64,000 bases of DNA, taken from positions 62,001 through 126,000 of the forward strand of contig NZ_VZOW01000007.1 in assembly GCF_008801835.1 (NCBI RefSeq), in the 5' to 3' direction. The position numbers and the translations under genes are program-made. The notes under the pieces are model-generated. The model saw nothing but the letters and a program-made list of their open reading frames with translations, was not told where the DNA came from and ran no database searches. The DNA is from Cupriavidus pauculus (GTDB lineage Bacteria; Pseudomonadota; Gammaproteobacteria; Burkholderiales; Burkholderiaceae). Positions 32,577 through 42,135 of the stretch are shown one piece after another (within the stretch, counting starts at the first letter, position 1; every line of letters begins with the position of its first letter).

Positions 32577-32918
32577 TCAGCGTCCATCCATCGGTTCGAA
32601 CACCACATCGCTGGCCGCGCACGCCACGCACGGCAGGATGTAGCCGTCGTCCTTTTCGTCGGGACTGAGTCCCGGCCATTCGATGCGATACCGGACGCTG
32701 CCCGCATGCAGTTTGCTGATGCATGCGCGGCACGTACCGTTGCGGCAGGAACTGGGCAGGCTTACGCCATCAAGCAGCGCCGCTTCCAGCAGGCTGAGCG
32801 ACGCCGGCGCGGGGAATGTCGCATCGCGGGGCAGCACGCGCGCCGTGTAGGCGCTGTCGTCATCGTCGTCGTGCATCGCGCCGTCCGCTGCGGCGTTGGT
32901 GTGGGGTTGGCTGGTCAT
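32577..32918 (-). CDS. [2Fe-2S] plant-type ferredoxin
   Basis: A 113-residue protein with the plant-type cluster motif SCRNGTCRAC (Cys58, Cys63, Cys66) and the fourth ligand LPCVA (Cys97). The N-terminal 25 residues are acidic and low in complexity. Such ferredoxins pass electrons to oxygenases or reductases. It lies 4 nt downstream of the YigZ-like gene on the same strand. Which partner it serves is not clear; the P450 at 29667 lies 1.7 kb away on the other strand and is a possible client. Confidence 0.88.
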   Translation of the reverse strand: MTSQPHTNAAADGAMHDDDDDSAYTARVLPRDATFPAPASLSLLEAALLDGVSLPSSCRNGTCRACISKLHAGSVRYRIEWPGLSPDEKDDGYILPCVACAASDVVFEPMDGR

Positions 32919-32922
32919 GCGA

Positions 32923-33528
<606 letters not shown>

Positions 33529-33885
33529 GACTGACGCGGAAATTGACGGGCAGGACGCCGAGTGTAGCGCAGCCGGCCAACCTTTCCGGCGCGCGATGGC
33601 GACGGCGCGCCGCGCTCGCGGGAGATCGTCGCAAAAAGCGGCGTGGCATGCGCGCCGGGCGGTGCGAGCGCCCCACGCGCTGCGATGTCCGATATTGTCG
33701 AGGCCATCATCCCAACTGAAAAACACCATGCGCCGGATGCTGTCCGACGCGGCGCGCTGAAAATTCCTGGCTCTTCGGGAGCGATCCGGTGCCGGCAACG
33801 GTAGCGGCGCGAATGAGGCAGGGCTGCTAACCTGTGGCCTTGCAAGCCCGGCGCAAGGCCCGGGCGCAGCGTCACAGGAGAGTTC
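33529..33885. other. Gene-free divergent promoter region
   Basis: About 357 bp between the divergent YigZ-like and DUF938 genes. I see no open frame with recognisable content, no RNA gene and no strong palindrome beyond a GC-rich partial inverted repeat around 33844-33865. It presumably holds both promoters. Confidence 0.5.
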
Positions 33886-34509
33886 ATGACCCAGCCCGCC
33901 GTCGACCTCATCGCGCGCCGCATGGCGCCCGCCACCGATCGCAATCGTGCGCCGATCCTTGCGGTGCTGCGCGATGTTTTGCCCGCATCGGGCACCGTGC
34001 TCGAAATCGCCAGCGGCACTGGCCAGCACGCCGTGCACTTTGCTGCCGCGCTGCCTGGCATCACATGGCAGCCCAGCGATCCGGACGCTACCCATCGCGA
34101 CTCGATCGCGGCCTGGACCGCGCATGCGCAGGCGGCCAACGTGCTACCGCCGCTGGCCATCGACGTGACCCGTGAACCCTGGGGTATCGATGGCGTCGAC
34201 GCGATGGTCTGCATCAACATGATCCATATCGCACCATGGGCGGCTGCCGAGGCCTTGTTCGCAGGCGCGGGTCGGCGGTTGCCGCCGGGCGGCGTGCTCT
34301 ATCTGTACGGCCCGTACCGACGCGACGGCGCGCATACGGCGCCAAGCAATGAGGCGTTCGACCGGCAACTGCGCGTGGCCGATCCGCAATGGGGCGTGCG
34401 CGACATGGAGGCTGTGGTCGCACTGGGCGAGGCGCAGGACCTGGCGTGCGACGCGCCCGTGCCGATGCCGGCCAACAACTTCAGCCTCGTGTTTCGCAAG
34501 CGGAAATAG
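33886..34509 (+). CDS. DUF938 SAM-dependent methyltransferase
   Basis: A 207-residue protein of the DUF938 class: the SAM-binding motif is VLEIASGTGQHAVHFAAALP, followed by the family stretch WQPSDPD, INMIHIAPWAAAEALFAGAG and LYLYGPYRRDGAHTAPSNEAFD. GGAGAG precedes the ATG at good spacing. The substrate is unknown. It stands alone between the YigZ-like gene and the convergent TSUP exporter gene. Confidence 0.88.
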   Translation: MTQPAVDLIARRMAPATDRNRAPILAVLRDVLPASGTVLEIASGTGQHAVHFAAALPGITWQPSDPDATHRDSIAAWTAHAQAANVLPPLAIDVTREPWGIDGVDAMVCINMIHIAPWAAAEALFAGAGRRLPPGGVLYLYGPYRRDGAHTAPSNEAFDRQLRVADPQWGVRDMEAVVALGEAQDLACDAPVPMPANNFSLVFRKRK

Positions 34510-34602
34510 CGCGGAAAGCGCGGCTGTAGCGCCGCACGCCGCGCAGCGCGCACCGCGTTCGATCGCTCAATGGCGGCGCAAGCTGCGCCGTCGCCATCGT
34601 GC

Positions 34603-35367
34603 TCAGCCGCGCACCAGCATCACCAGTGCGGTAGCGATCAGGCACACGGCGAACGCGGCGCGCAGCCGGCGTTCGGGCATGCGGTGGGCCAGCGCCACAC
34701 CCCAGGAGATCGTGAGCATGCCGCCGAACGACAGTGGAATGCCGCTGTACCAGTCCACATGACCCGCGTGCGCATAGGTGAACAGTGCGACCACCGCACC
34801 GGGCGTGACCAGTGCCAGCGCCAGTCCCTGCGCTGCGGCCTGGCGCATGCCGAACAGGCCGACCAGCGCGGGTGCGGCCACCACGCCGCCGCCCACGCTG
34901 AAGAAGCCCGAGAACGCGCCGCCCACCACGCCTACCGCGGGAATCCACGCCGGGGCCACGCGCGCCTGTTGCTGCGTGTTGGCGCGGCCGGGCATCAGAC
35001 GCCAGAGAAAGTAGAGTGCCAGGCCGATCATGAAGACGGCAAAGATCCGCCGCAGCAGGGCGGCGTCGATCGAGGTGGCCAGCCTGGCCGACAGATAGGT
35101 CGACACCACCGCGGACAGTCCCAGCACCACGGCAGTCTTGAGATCGATATCGGCGCGCTTGCGGTATTGCCAGAATCCGATCACCACGTTCGGGGCGATC
35201 ATCACCAGCGAGGTGCCTTGCGCCAGTTGCTGGTCCATGCCGTAAAGCAGGCCCAGTGCGGGAATCGCAATCAGACCGCCGCCGATCCCGAACAGCCCGC
35301 CAACACCGCCGAGTAGCCCTCCAAGTCCGAAGATGAGCAGGGCGGACAACAACGAATGGTCAGGCAT
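34603..35367 (-). CDS. TSUP-family sulfite/organic anion exporter (TauE/SafE)
   Basis: A 254-residue membrane protein of the TauE/SafE family with about eight hydrophobic segments. The duplicated signature is visible: FGLGGLLGGVGGLFGIGGGLIAIPAL in the first half and AFSGFFSVGGGVVAAPALVGLFG in the second. Such proteins export sulfite, sulfoacetate or other small anions. Alone, convergent with the DUF938 gene. Substrate unknown. Confidence 0.9.
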   Translation of the reverse strand: MPDHSLLSALLIFGLGGLLGGVGGLFGIGGGLIAIPALGLLYGMDQQLAQGTSLVMIAPNVVIGFWQYRKRADIDLKTAVVLGLSAVVSTYLSARLATSIDAALLRRIFAVFMIGLALYFLWRLMPGRANTQQQARVAPAWIPAVGVVGGAFSGFFSVGGGVVAAPALVGLFGMRQAAAQGLALALVTPGAVVALFTYAHAGHVDWYSGIPLSFGGMLTISWGVALAHRMPERRLRAAFAVCLIATALVMLVRG

Positions 35368-35544
35368 GGAAAATCCGGCGGCGTGATCGACAAGGCAAGT
35401 CCGCGATGATACGCAGACATGGCGCAGACATTGGGGAAATGCCGAAAGGAATGACTGTCGTGCGGGGAATGAATCGGACCGGGCCGGCTGCCGCGCGCGC
35501 CGCGTGGCGCGGGCAGCGTTCGACCACCGGCCCCGGCCTGCCCG

Positions 35545-36531
35545 TCAGTCGACCTGCGCGCCGGACTGCTTGACGATCTTGCCCCACTTGTCGATATCGG
35601 CGCGCAGCATGGCGGCAAACTGCTGCGGCGTGCTGCTCAGCACTTCCGCGCCCTGTGCGGCCAGCTTGTCACGCAGGGGTTTGTCCGCCAGTGCGGCCTG
35701 CAGCGTGGTGGAAAGTTTCTGCGTGACGTCCTTGGGCGTGCCACGCACCGCGAACAGGCCAACCCAGAGGTCGCCGCTGTAGCCCGGCACGGTTTCGCCG
35801 ATGGTCGGAATATCGGGGGCGAACGGCGACCGCTTGGCGGAGCTCACGCCCAGCGCACGCACTTTGCCGGCCTTGATGTGCGATAGCACCGAGGGCAGGC
35901 TTGCAAACGCCATCGGCACCTGATTGCCGAGCACGTCGTTCAGCGCCGGGGCCACGCCCTTGTAAGGAACGTGTTCCAGCTTGATGCCGGCCATGCTGTT
36001 GAGCATCTCGCCAAGCAGGTGGTTCAGCGTGCCGTTGCCCGCCGAGGCAAAGCGGTAGTAATCGGGCTTGGCCTTGGCCATCGCGATCAGTTCGGCCATC
36101 GACTTGGCCGGAAACGCCGGGTTGACCACCAGCACATTGGGCACCGTGGCCACCACGGAGATCGGCTCGAAATCCTTGATGGGATCGAACGGAATGCTGC
36201 GATAGAGCGACGGGTTGATGGCCTGCGTGCTGCTAATGGTCATCAGCAGCGTGTAGCCGTCCGGCGTGGCGCGCGCCGCGGTTTGCGTGCCGATATTGCC
36301 GCCCGCGCCGGGCCGGTTTTCCACCACCACCTGCTGGCCCAGGCGCTGCGACAGGTCGGCGGCAACCAGCCGCGCAACGATGTCGTTGGTGCCGCCGGGC
36401 GCCTGCGGCACGATCATCTGGATGGGTTTGGACGGGTAGCTGTCGGCCTGCGCAGGGCCCATGGCGGCCAGCGCCAGCGTCACGCCGGCCAGTGCGTGGA
36501 TTGCGCGGATTGCGCGGAACGTGCCAATCAT
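35545..36531 (-). CDS. Bug-family tripartite tricarboxylate transporter substrate-binding protein
   Basis: The third Bug receptor of the window, 328 residues. Signal peptide ends near GPAQA-DSYPS; then PSKPIQMIVPQAPGGTNDIVARL, VVENRPGAGGNIGTQTAARATPDGYTLL, HVPYKGVAPALNDVLGNQV and the C-terminal QSGAQVD. It follows the TSUP gene across a 177-bp gap and has no adjacent transporter subunits or catabolic genes, so it is an orphan receptor. Ligand unknown. Confidence 0.92.
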   Translation of the reverse strand: MIGTFRAIRAIHALAGVTLALAAMGPAQADSYPSKPIQMIVPQAPGGTNDIVARLVAADLSQRLGQQVVVENRPGAGGNIGTQTAARATPDGYTLLMTISSTQAINPSLYRSIPFDPIKDFEPISVVATVPNVLVVNPAFPAKSMAELIAMAKAKPDYYRFASAGNGTLNHLLGEMLNSMAGIKLEHVPYKGVAPALNDVLGNQVPMAFASLPSVLSHIKAGKVRALGVSSAKRSPFAPDIPTIGETVPGYSGDLWVGLFAVRGTPKDVTQKLSTTLQAALADKPLRDKLAAQGAEVLSSTPQQFAAMLRADIDKWGKIVKQSGAQVD

Positions 36532-36661
36532 CGTTGTCTCCTGTTCAAAGCAGGCCGCGCCATCGCGGATGTTGTGCCGGCCACGCTTATTGTTGGCGCC
36601 ACTCTAGCCGAGCCCTACGCGCAGGAGAAATTCAATCGGTGACTACTGCCATAAGGAATTC

Positions 36662-38107
36662 TTATCGGACGGCCGCCGTCGCGAGATCGCTGCGCCATCC
36701 GCCGCCCATTGCCTGATACAGCGCCACGCTGGCGTTGAGGCGATCCGCATGGGTCTGGATCAGATTCAGCTCCGCGCTGAACAACTGGCGTTGGGCATCG
36801 AGTTGTTCCAGATATGGCGAATATCCTGCTCGATAGCGGTTGGTGGCGTGCCGCAGTGCGGCGGCCAGCGCGTCGCGCTGCTCGCGCAGGCGCGCTTCCT
36901 GTTCGCCGAGTTTCTGCACGGCCGCCAGGTTGTCGTTGACTTCGCGGAACGCCGTCAGCGCCACGCGTCGATAGGCGAAGGCGGCTTCGTCACGCTGGGC
37001 TGCCGCGGCGTCGGCCCCGGCCACGATGCGGCCGCCTTCGAACAGCGGCGCCAGCACACTGCCGCCGAGCGTCCAGATGCGCACCGGATTGGCCAGCCCG
37101 GTGGCGTAGACCAGTCCGCCGGTGGCTGTCAGCGGCACGCGCGGCAGATAGGCCTTGCGCGCGGCCGACAAGCTGGCGTCGCTGGCGGCCAGCGTGTATT
37201 CGGCCTGCGCGATGTCGGGCCGGCGACGCAGCAGATCGGATGGCAGTCCCGCCGGTATCGCGGGCTGTTGCAGCGACTGCAGCGCCAGACCGCGTGCGAT
37301 CGACGATGCGTCGGGATTGCCGAGCAATACGCCGAGTGCGTTTTCCTGGCGCGCCACGGCCAGTTCCGCCTGCGGCACGGCCTGCGCGGTGGATTCGTAT
37401 TCGGCGCGCGCCTGCTCGTATTCCAGTTGCGAGGTGTAGCCGGCGCGGGCGCGATCGCGCGCCAGTTTCAGCGCATCGGCCCGGGATGTCAGCGTCTGGC
37501 GTACCACGTCGAGCTGCGCGTCCAGCGCGCGCAATGCGATATAGCCGCGCGCCGCTGCCGCCGACACGGAAAGGATCGTGGTGTCGCGCGCGGCCTGGCT
37601 GGCCAAGAGGCTGTTGCGCGCCGCGCCTACCGAATCGGCGATGCGGCCGAACAGGTCGATCTCATACGAGGCATCGAGCGTGAGCTGTCCCGTGTTGGCC
37701 GTGCCGGCGTTGCCGAATGCATTGATGGCGCGCGCGCGCGTGCCGCCGGCGGTGAAGTCGAGCGTCGGAAACAGCTCGGCGCGGGCGATGCGCGCCTGGG
37801 CGTCGGCCTGGCGCACGCGCGTCAGGGCAATCGCGATATCGTCGTTTTGCGCGAGGGCCGTTTCCACCACCGCGCTGAGCGCCGGGTCGCCATAGCTGCG
37901 CCACCAGTCGCGCTCGATCGCCACGGTCGGTCCGGCGTCCACGCGCCACGCCACGGGCGGTGCGAGCGACTCCGGTGCAGGCGGGCGCGGCCCCATGCAG
38001 CCTGCCAGCAGAAGGACCAACAGCGGCAGAGCATGGCGCAATTCGCGGCGCAGTGCGGGGCGCACAGGCTGACGCACAGGTGGAAGCGCGGGGTGGCGGG
38101 CTGGCAT
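36662..38107 (-). CDS. NodT-family outer-membrane efflux lipoprotein
   Basis: A 481-residue outer-membrane channel of the TolC/NodT family. After a basic N-terminus, lipobox LLLAGC directs lipidation. The two OEP repeats are evident, including DWWRSYGDPALSAVVETALAQNDDIAIA, ASYEIDLFGRIADSVGAAR, LGVLLGNPDASSIARGL, LRRRPDIAQAEYTLAASDASL, and RYRAGYSPYLEQLDAQRQLFSAEL. It is the third gene of an EmrB-EmrA-NodT operon, 2 nt after the adaptor gene, and forms the outer-membrane part of a tripartite MFS pump. Confidence 0.92.
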   Translation of the reverse strand: MPARHPALPPVRQPVRPALRRELRHALPLLVLLLAGCMGPRPPAPESLAPPVAWRVDAGPTVAIERDWWRSYGDPALSAVVETALAQNDDIAIALTRVRQADAQARIARAELFPTLDFTAGGTRARAINAFGNAGTANTGQLTLDASYEIDLFGRIADSVGAARNSLLASQAARDTTILSVSAAAARGYIALRALDAQLDVVRQTLTSRADALKLARDRARAGYTSQLEYEQARAEYESTAQAVPQAELAVARQENALGVLLGNPDASSIARGLALQSLQQPAIPAGLPSDLLRRRPDIAQAEYTLAASDASLSAARKAYLPRVPLTATGGLVYATGLANPVRIWTLGGSVLAPLFEGGRIVAGADAAAAQRDEAAFAYRRVALTAFREVNDNLAAVQKLGEQEARLREQRDALAAALRHATNRYRAGYSPYLEQLDAQRQLFSAELNLIQTHADRLNASVALYQAMGGGWRSDLATAAVR

Positions 38108-38109
38108 GG

Positions 38110-39267
38110 TCAGCGCGTGGGCGGCCGGTGTGTGCTGGTATCGACTTGCGCCTGGACGGACATGCCGGGGCGCAGGCGCTCGGCCAGCGGCTGGTCGGGG
38201 TCGATGGCGATGCGCACCGAGATGCGCTGCGCCACCTTGACGAAATTACCGGTGGCGTTGTCCGCCACGATCACGGCGAACTCGGACCCCGCGGCGGGCG
38301 ACAGCCGTTCGACATAGCCGGTCAACCGCGCATTATCCAGCGCATCGACGCGGAAACTGGCCTTCTGGCCCGGCGCCATATGGGCGGTCTGCGCCTCCTT
38401 GTAGTTGGCGATGACCCAGCGCTGCGGCGGCACCAGGAACATCAGTTGCGATCCCGATGTCACGTACTGGCCGAGCCTGGCACCGATCTGGCTCAGGCGG
38501 CCGTCGGCCGGCGCCACCACCACGGTGTTCGACAGATCGATCTCCGCGAGTTGCAGCGCGGCGCGCGCCTGTTCGACGGCGGCTTTGAGCCCGTCGCGGC
38601 TGACCATCACGGCGCGCACATCCTGGCGCGCGATCTCCACTGCGGCGCGCGCCTGTTCCAGCGCCGCTTCGGCCTGGCGCAGGGCGGCGCGCGTCTGGTC
38701 GCGTTCGCGCAGCGACACCGAGCCGTCGGCCACCAGTTCGTCCACGCGTTTCATATCGGCCTGCGCGCGTTGCAACTGGGCGCGGGCGTTGTCGGCATTC
38801 GCCAGTTGCGACGCCACGGTAGCTTCGCGCGCCCGCTGGGTTTGGTCGGCATTGGCCAGGTTGGCGATCTGCGTGTCCAGCGATGCGCGCGCCTGTTGCA
38901 CGCGCTGCTTGTAGATGCGTTCGTCGATGCGCAGCAGCACCTCGCCGGCCTTCACCAGATCGAAATCATGCACCGGCACGTCGGTCACGTATCCGCTCAC
39001 CTGCGGACTGATGATCGTGGTTTGCCCGCGCACGTAGGCGTTGTCCGTGCTTTGTATCGACGGCGTGAACGGCGGCAGGCCCCACGCGTACAGGATGAGC
39101 AGCACGCTGAGCGCCGCGACCAGCACGATCAGCACGGTCAGCCGCAACGATCCGCGCGGCGGCGCCCAGCCCTTTGGGGCGGCGCTGTGCACTTCGACCG
39201 GATCTTCGAGCCGTTGGGGTTTGTCGTCGGATGGCGGTGGGGCGTTGCGATCGGGCGCGTCGGTCAC
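38110..39267 (-). CDS. EmrA-type membrane fusion protein
   Basis: A 385-residue HlyD-family adaptor. A cytoplasmic N-terminus (Pro/Asp-rich) is followed by one transmembrane helix at about residues 41-62 (LRLTVLIVLVAALSVLLILY), the lipoyl half STDNAYVRGQTTIISPQVSGYV, a long coiled coil of Gln/Ala-rich heptads (residues 115-215) and beta-barrel segments ending ERLRPGMSVQAQVDT. The start is a GTG at 39267, overlapping the EmrB stop (GTGA) with GGAGA upstream. It links the MFS pump to the NodT channel. Confidence 0.9.
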   Translation of the reverse strand: MTDAPDRNAPPPSDDKPQRLEDPVEVHSAAPKGWAPPRGSLRLTVLIVLVAALSVLLILYAWGLPPFTPSIQSTDNAYVRGQTTIISPQVSGYVTDVPVHDFDLVKAGEVLLRIDERIYKQRVQQARASLDTQIANLANADQTQRAREATVASQLANADNARAQLQRAQADMKRVDELVADGSVSLRERDQTRAALRQAEAALEQARAAVEIARQDVRAVMVSRDGLKAAVEQARAALQLAEIDLSNTVVVAPADGRLSQIGARLGQYVTSGSQLMFLVPPQRWVIANYKEAQTAHMAPGQKASFRVDALDNARLTGYVERLSPAAGSEFAVIVADNATGNFVKVAQRISVRIAIDPDQPLAERLRPGMSVQAQVDTSTHRPPTR

Positions 39268-40916
39268 GATCGGGTCTCCGTGGAAGGGGTGGGCGGCTTC
39301 TTGTCCGACACCTGGCCGGGGACCACCTTGCCAATGTAGAGCGCCAGCAACCAGACGAACGTGACCGTCGCCAGGATGCCGATCAGCAAGAACACATCGT
39401 TGAAGGCCAGCACATTCGCTTCGCGCGTGACCTGCTGCGCCAGCGCAGCGACGCCTTCGGCCTGCCGCAACACGGGATCGCCCACCACGCGGTTGTAAAT
39501 ATTGCCAAGCAATTGCAGGCGCGCCGCATCGAGCGGATCGGCCAGACTGATGCCCTGCACCAGCGAATGCGAATGAAATTTCTCGCGATAGGTCTGGAAC
39601 GTGCCGAGCAGCGCGGAGCCCATCAGTCCACCCAGCGATTGCGTGATGCTGAACAGCGCCGAAAAGCTGACGAAATGGCTCATGCCGCGCTGCAGCGCGC
39701 TGCCCATGCCGATCAGCAGCGTCGGCCCCAGAAAATACACGGCCGCGAACGCGATCAGCGATTGCGTGAAGTACATGTTCTGCGGCCGCGTCAGGTTGGT
39801 CGATCCTGCATCGATAAAAGCACCGATGGCGATCAGTACCAGCGAGATGCGGACCGGCCGGCCAAGGTTCTGCGGATTCAGCGTCAGCGCGCTGGCCGCG
39901 ATGCCCGCCACGGTGGCGATCGAGACCACGATGTAGAGCGAAATCAGTTGGTCGTTGACCAGGCCCAGCGAGGTCAGCAGGCCGACCGCGCCATACGGCT
40001 GTTCGGATAGCAGGATGCGCACCGAAGTGGCCACCACGGCAAACCGGACGATGGCCATGCTGCCGAGCCAGCGCGTGTTCAGCAGCGGGTTGACGCGGTT
40101 GTGTTCGATCCACAGCGCCGCCGCAATCAGGATCACAGCGCCGCACAGCGCATAGCCAAGCCATGGCGTCGTAGTCCACCACAGGATGCGGCCCTCGCCC
40201 AGCACGGCGCACAGCAGCGCCATGCCCGGCGCGAACAAGGCGAAGGTGAGAAAGTCGAGCGGCTCGAATGCCTTGATGCGCTCGCTGGGCGGCAGCGGCA
40301 GCAATCCCACGGCCACCAGCGACAGCAGCGACATGCCGAATTCGAATTGATAGAGCGTCTGCCAGTTGCCGGCTTCGAGCATGCCGGTGGAAAAAGTGCG
40401 GGCCAGCGGCGTGGCAAGCTGCGGTACGCCGAAGCCGATCACGACCGCGCGCATGCGGTGCTTGGCCGGCAGCGACTGGATGATGTAGTAGAGCGCCAGC
40501 GTCGACATGCCGCTGGCCGCGATGCCGTTGGCGGCGCGCGCCAGCAGCGCCGTGCCGAAGGTGTGCGTGAGCAGGTGCGCACCGGTGATGACGGCGTAGG
40601 ACAGCAGGAAGACCTTGGTGAATCGTTGCAGGCCGTATTGCTGGCGAAACTTGATCACCAGCATCGACATGCAGACGTTGGTCATCACGTAGACCGTCGA
40701 CAGCCATGCGCCTTCATCGCTGTACAGGCCCAGCACGCCCTGGATGTTGGTGAGGTTGGCCACCACCAGCGCGTTGCCGAAGCCGCCGGTCAGGCCGATC
40801 AGCACGCCCACGCAGAAGTAGGCGACGCGGCGCGGCGTGGGATGGTCCGGGGTGGCGGGCGACCCCGGAATCGACGGCCGTTCATGCGGCTTGAACTCGT
40901 AGCTGGCTGTTGCCAT
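39264..40916 (-). CDS. EmrB/DHA2-type MFS drug exporter
   Basis: A 550-residue protein with about 14 transmembrane segments, the DHA2 topology of EmrB. Landmarks are YFCVGVLIGLTGGFGNALVVANL in helix 1, EGAWLSTVYVMTNVCMSML in helix 2, and IDAGSTNLTRPQNMYFTQS plus IGMGSALQRGMSHFVSF in the second half. It exports hydrophobic compounds or weak acids by proton antiport. First gene of the emrB-emrA-nodT unit; the LysR gene upstream on the same strand (41035-41973), separated by 118 bp, may control it. Confidence 0.9.
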   Translation of the reverse strand: MATASYEFKPHERPSIPGSPATPDHPTPRRVAYFCVGVLIGLTGGFGNALVVANLTNIQGVLGLYSDEGAWLSTVYVMTNVCMSMLVIKFRQQYGLQRFTKVFLLSYAVITGAHLLTHTFGTALLARAANGIAASGMSTLALYYIIQSLPAKHRMRAVVIGFGVPQLATPLARTFSTGMLEAGNWQTLYQFEFGMSLLSLVAVGLLPLPPSERIKAFEPLDFLTFALFAPGMALLCAVLGEGRILWWTTTPWLGYALCGAVILIAAALWIEHNRVNPLLNTRWLGSMAIVRFAVVATSVRILLSEQPYGAVGLLTSLGLVNDQLISLYIVVSIATVAGIAASALTLNPQNLGRPVRISLVLIAIGAFIDAGSTNLTRPQNMYFTQSLIAFAAVYFLGPTLLIGMGSALQRGMSHFVSFSALFSITQSLGGLMGSALLGTFQTYREKFHSHSLVQGISLADPLDAARLQLLGNIYNRVVGDPVLRQAEGVAALAQQVTREANVLAFNDVFLLIGILATVTFVWLLALYIGKVVPGQVSDKKPPTPSTETRS

Positions 40917-41034
40917 GGCTGACCGGTAGAAGGCGAGCGTCTGCGATGGGGCGATGATGCGGGATGTGCCGATGCCTTGCAAGCGTCTGGACAACCACAG
41001 GCCACGGCGCGGGTGAGCCGTTGTCCGGCCGCGG

Positions 41035-41973
41035 CTAGGTCCGCGGTGGTGGCGCCAGCGATCCGCCCGCGGCGATGCGCGCTTCGACGATCTCGCGCAG
41101 CACATCGGCCACCGCCTCGGCGGCATTCGATCTGGGCAGCGCGCGCGGCCAGCACAGCGACAGCGTGCGCCGCAGTTCCGGCACGATGCGGCGACGCGGC
41201 ACCGCGCCATCGCCGCGTTCGTCCTCGCCCAGCGATGACGCCGGCAGGATCGTGCACGCCAGCCCCTCGCGCGCGGCCGCCAGCAGGAACGGCAGCGAAT
41301 CGAGGTCGGCCACCACGTTCAGCGCGATCCCCGCCTTGGCGAAGCTGCGCTCCACCACTTCGCGCAGGCCTTGCGAGCCACTGGGCAGTACTAGCGGCAC
41401 CCCGTCGATGGCCTTGAGCGCGATGGTGGATGCGTTGCGGCCGCGCGGGGCCGCGCCGGGCGGCGTGCCGATCAGATAGAGCGGCTCGCTCGCCAGCGGC
41501 TCCGGCTCCACCGCGCGCGACGCGGTGTCGCGAAACAGGATCGCAAAGTCGAGCCGGTTCTGGTTCAGCAGTTCGGAGATGTAGCCGCTCATGCTTTCAA
41601 ACAGTTGCAGGCGCACTTGCGGATAGCGCTGGCGCACCGCGCGCACCAGCGGCATGCCAAAGGCTGCGGCGGCCGTGGTGGGCAGCCCGATGGCAACCGT
41701 GCCGGACACTTCGGCGCCGGCCACGCGCACGTCGGCCCCGGCGATCTCCACCTGGCGCAGGATATTGCGCACGTGGCGGTAGAGCGTCTTGCCCGCCTCG
41801 GTGGGGCGCACGCCCTTGGCGCCGCGATGCACCAGCGGCACGCCGAATTCGTCTTCCAGCGCGGCCAGCTGTTGCGACAGCGCGGGCTGGGCCACGCAGA
41901 CCACTTCGGCGGCGCGGGTCAGGCTGCCGTGGTCGACGATGGCCACGAAATAGCGCATGGCGCGAATATCCAT
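41035..41973 (-). CDS. LysR-family transcriptional regulator
   Basis: A 312-residue LysR regulator with HTH at residues 1-60 (MDIRAMRYFVAIVDHGSLTR; AAEVVCVAQPALSQQLAAL) and the effector domain (GTVAIGLPTTAAAAFGMPLV, LDFAILFRDT, LASEPLYLIG). It is divergent from a CaiB/CitE pair across 162 bp and is also upstream of the emrB operon in the same orientation, so its targets could be either. The Nac/CynR-like feature VAQPALSQQ is common in regulators of aromatic or organic-acid catabolism. Confidence 0.9.
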   Translation of the reverse strand: MDIRAMRYFVAIVDHGSLTRAAEVVCVAQPALSQQLAALEDEFGVPLVHRGAKGVRPTEAGKTLYRHVRNILRQVEIAGADVRVAGAEVSGTVAIGLPTTAAAAFGMPLVRAVRQRYPQVRLQLFESMSGYISELLNQNRLDFAILFRDTASRAVEPEPLASEPLYLIGTPPGAAPRGRNASTIALKAIDGVPLVLPSGSQGLREVVERSFAKAGIALNVVADLDSLPFLLAAAREGLACTILPASSLGEDERGDGAVPRRRIVPELRRTLSLCWPRALPRSNAAEAVADVLREIVEARIAAGGSLAPPPRT

Positions 41974-42135
41974 GGGAGCGGTTTCCTTCCGGTCAGTGCG
42001 TCAAGGGGGTTGGGGGTATTGATTCTACTTATGGTGCCTTCGGCAATTGCTATTTCACAAGGCCACGGCGCGCGGGTAGATTGGCATCCATCGTGCAATC
42101 CGCACATCCCTTCGCCTGAAGCGCCCCACACTGCC

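Noticed and set aside
38110-40707. 865-codon reading frame joining EmrA with upstream sequence
   Set aside because: The upstream half is only a shadow frame of the EmrB gene; EmrA starts at a GTG at 39267 with a Shine-Dalgarno and GTGA overlap.
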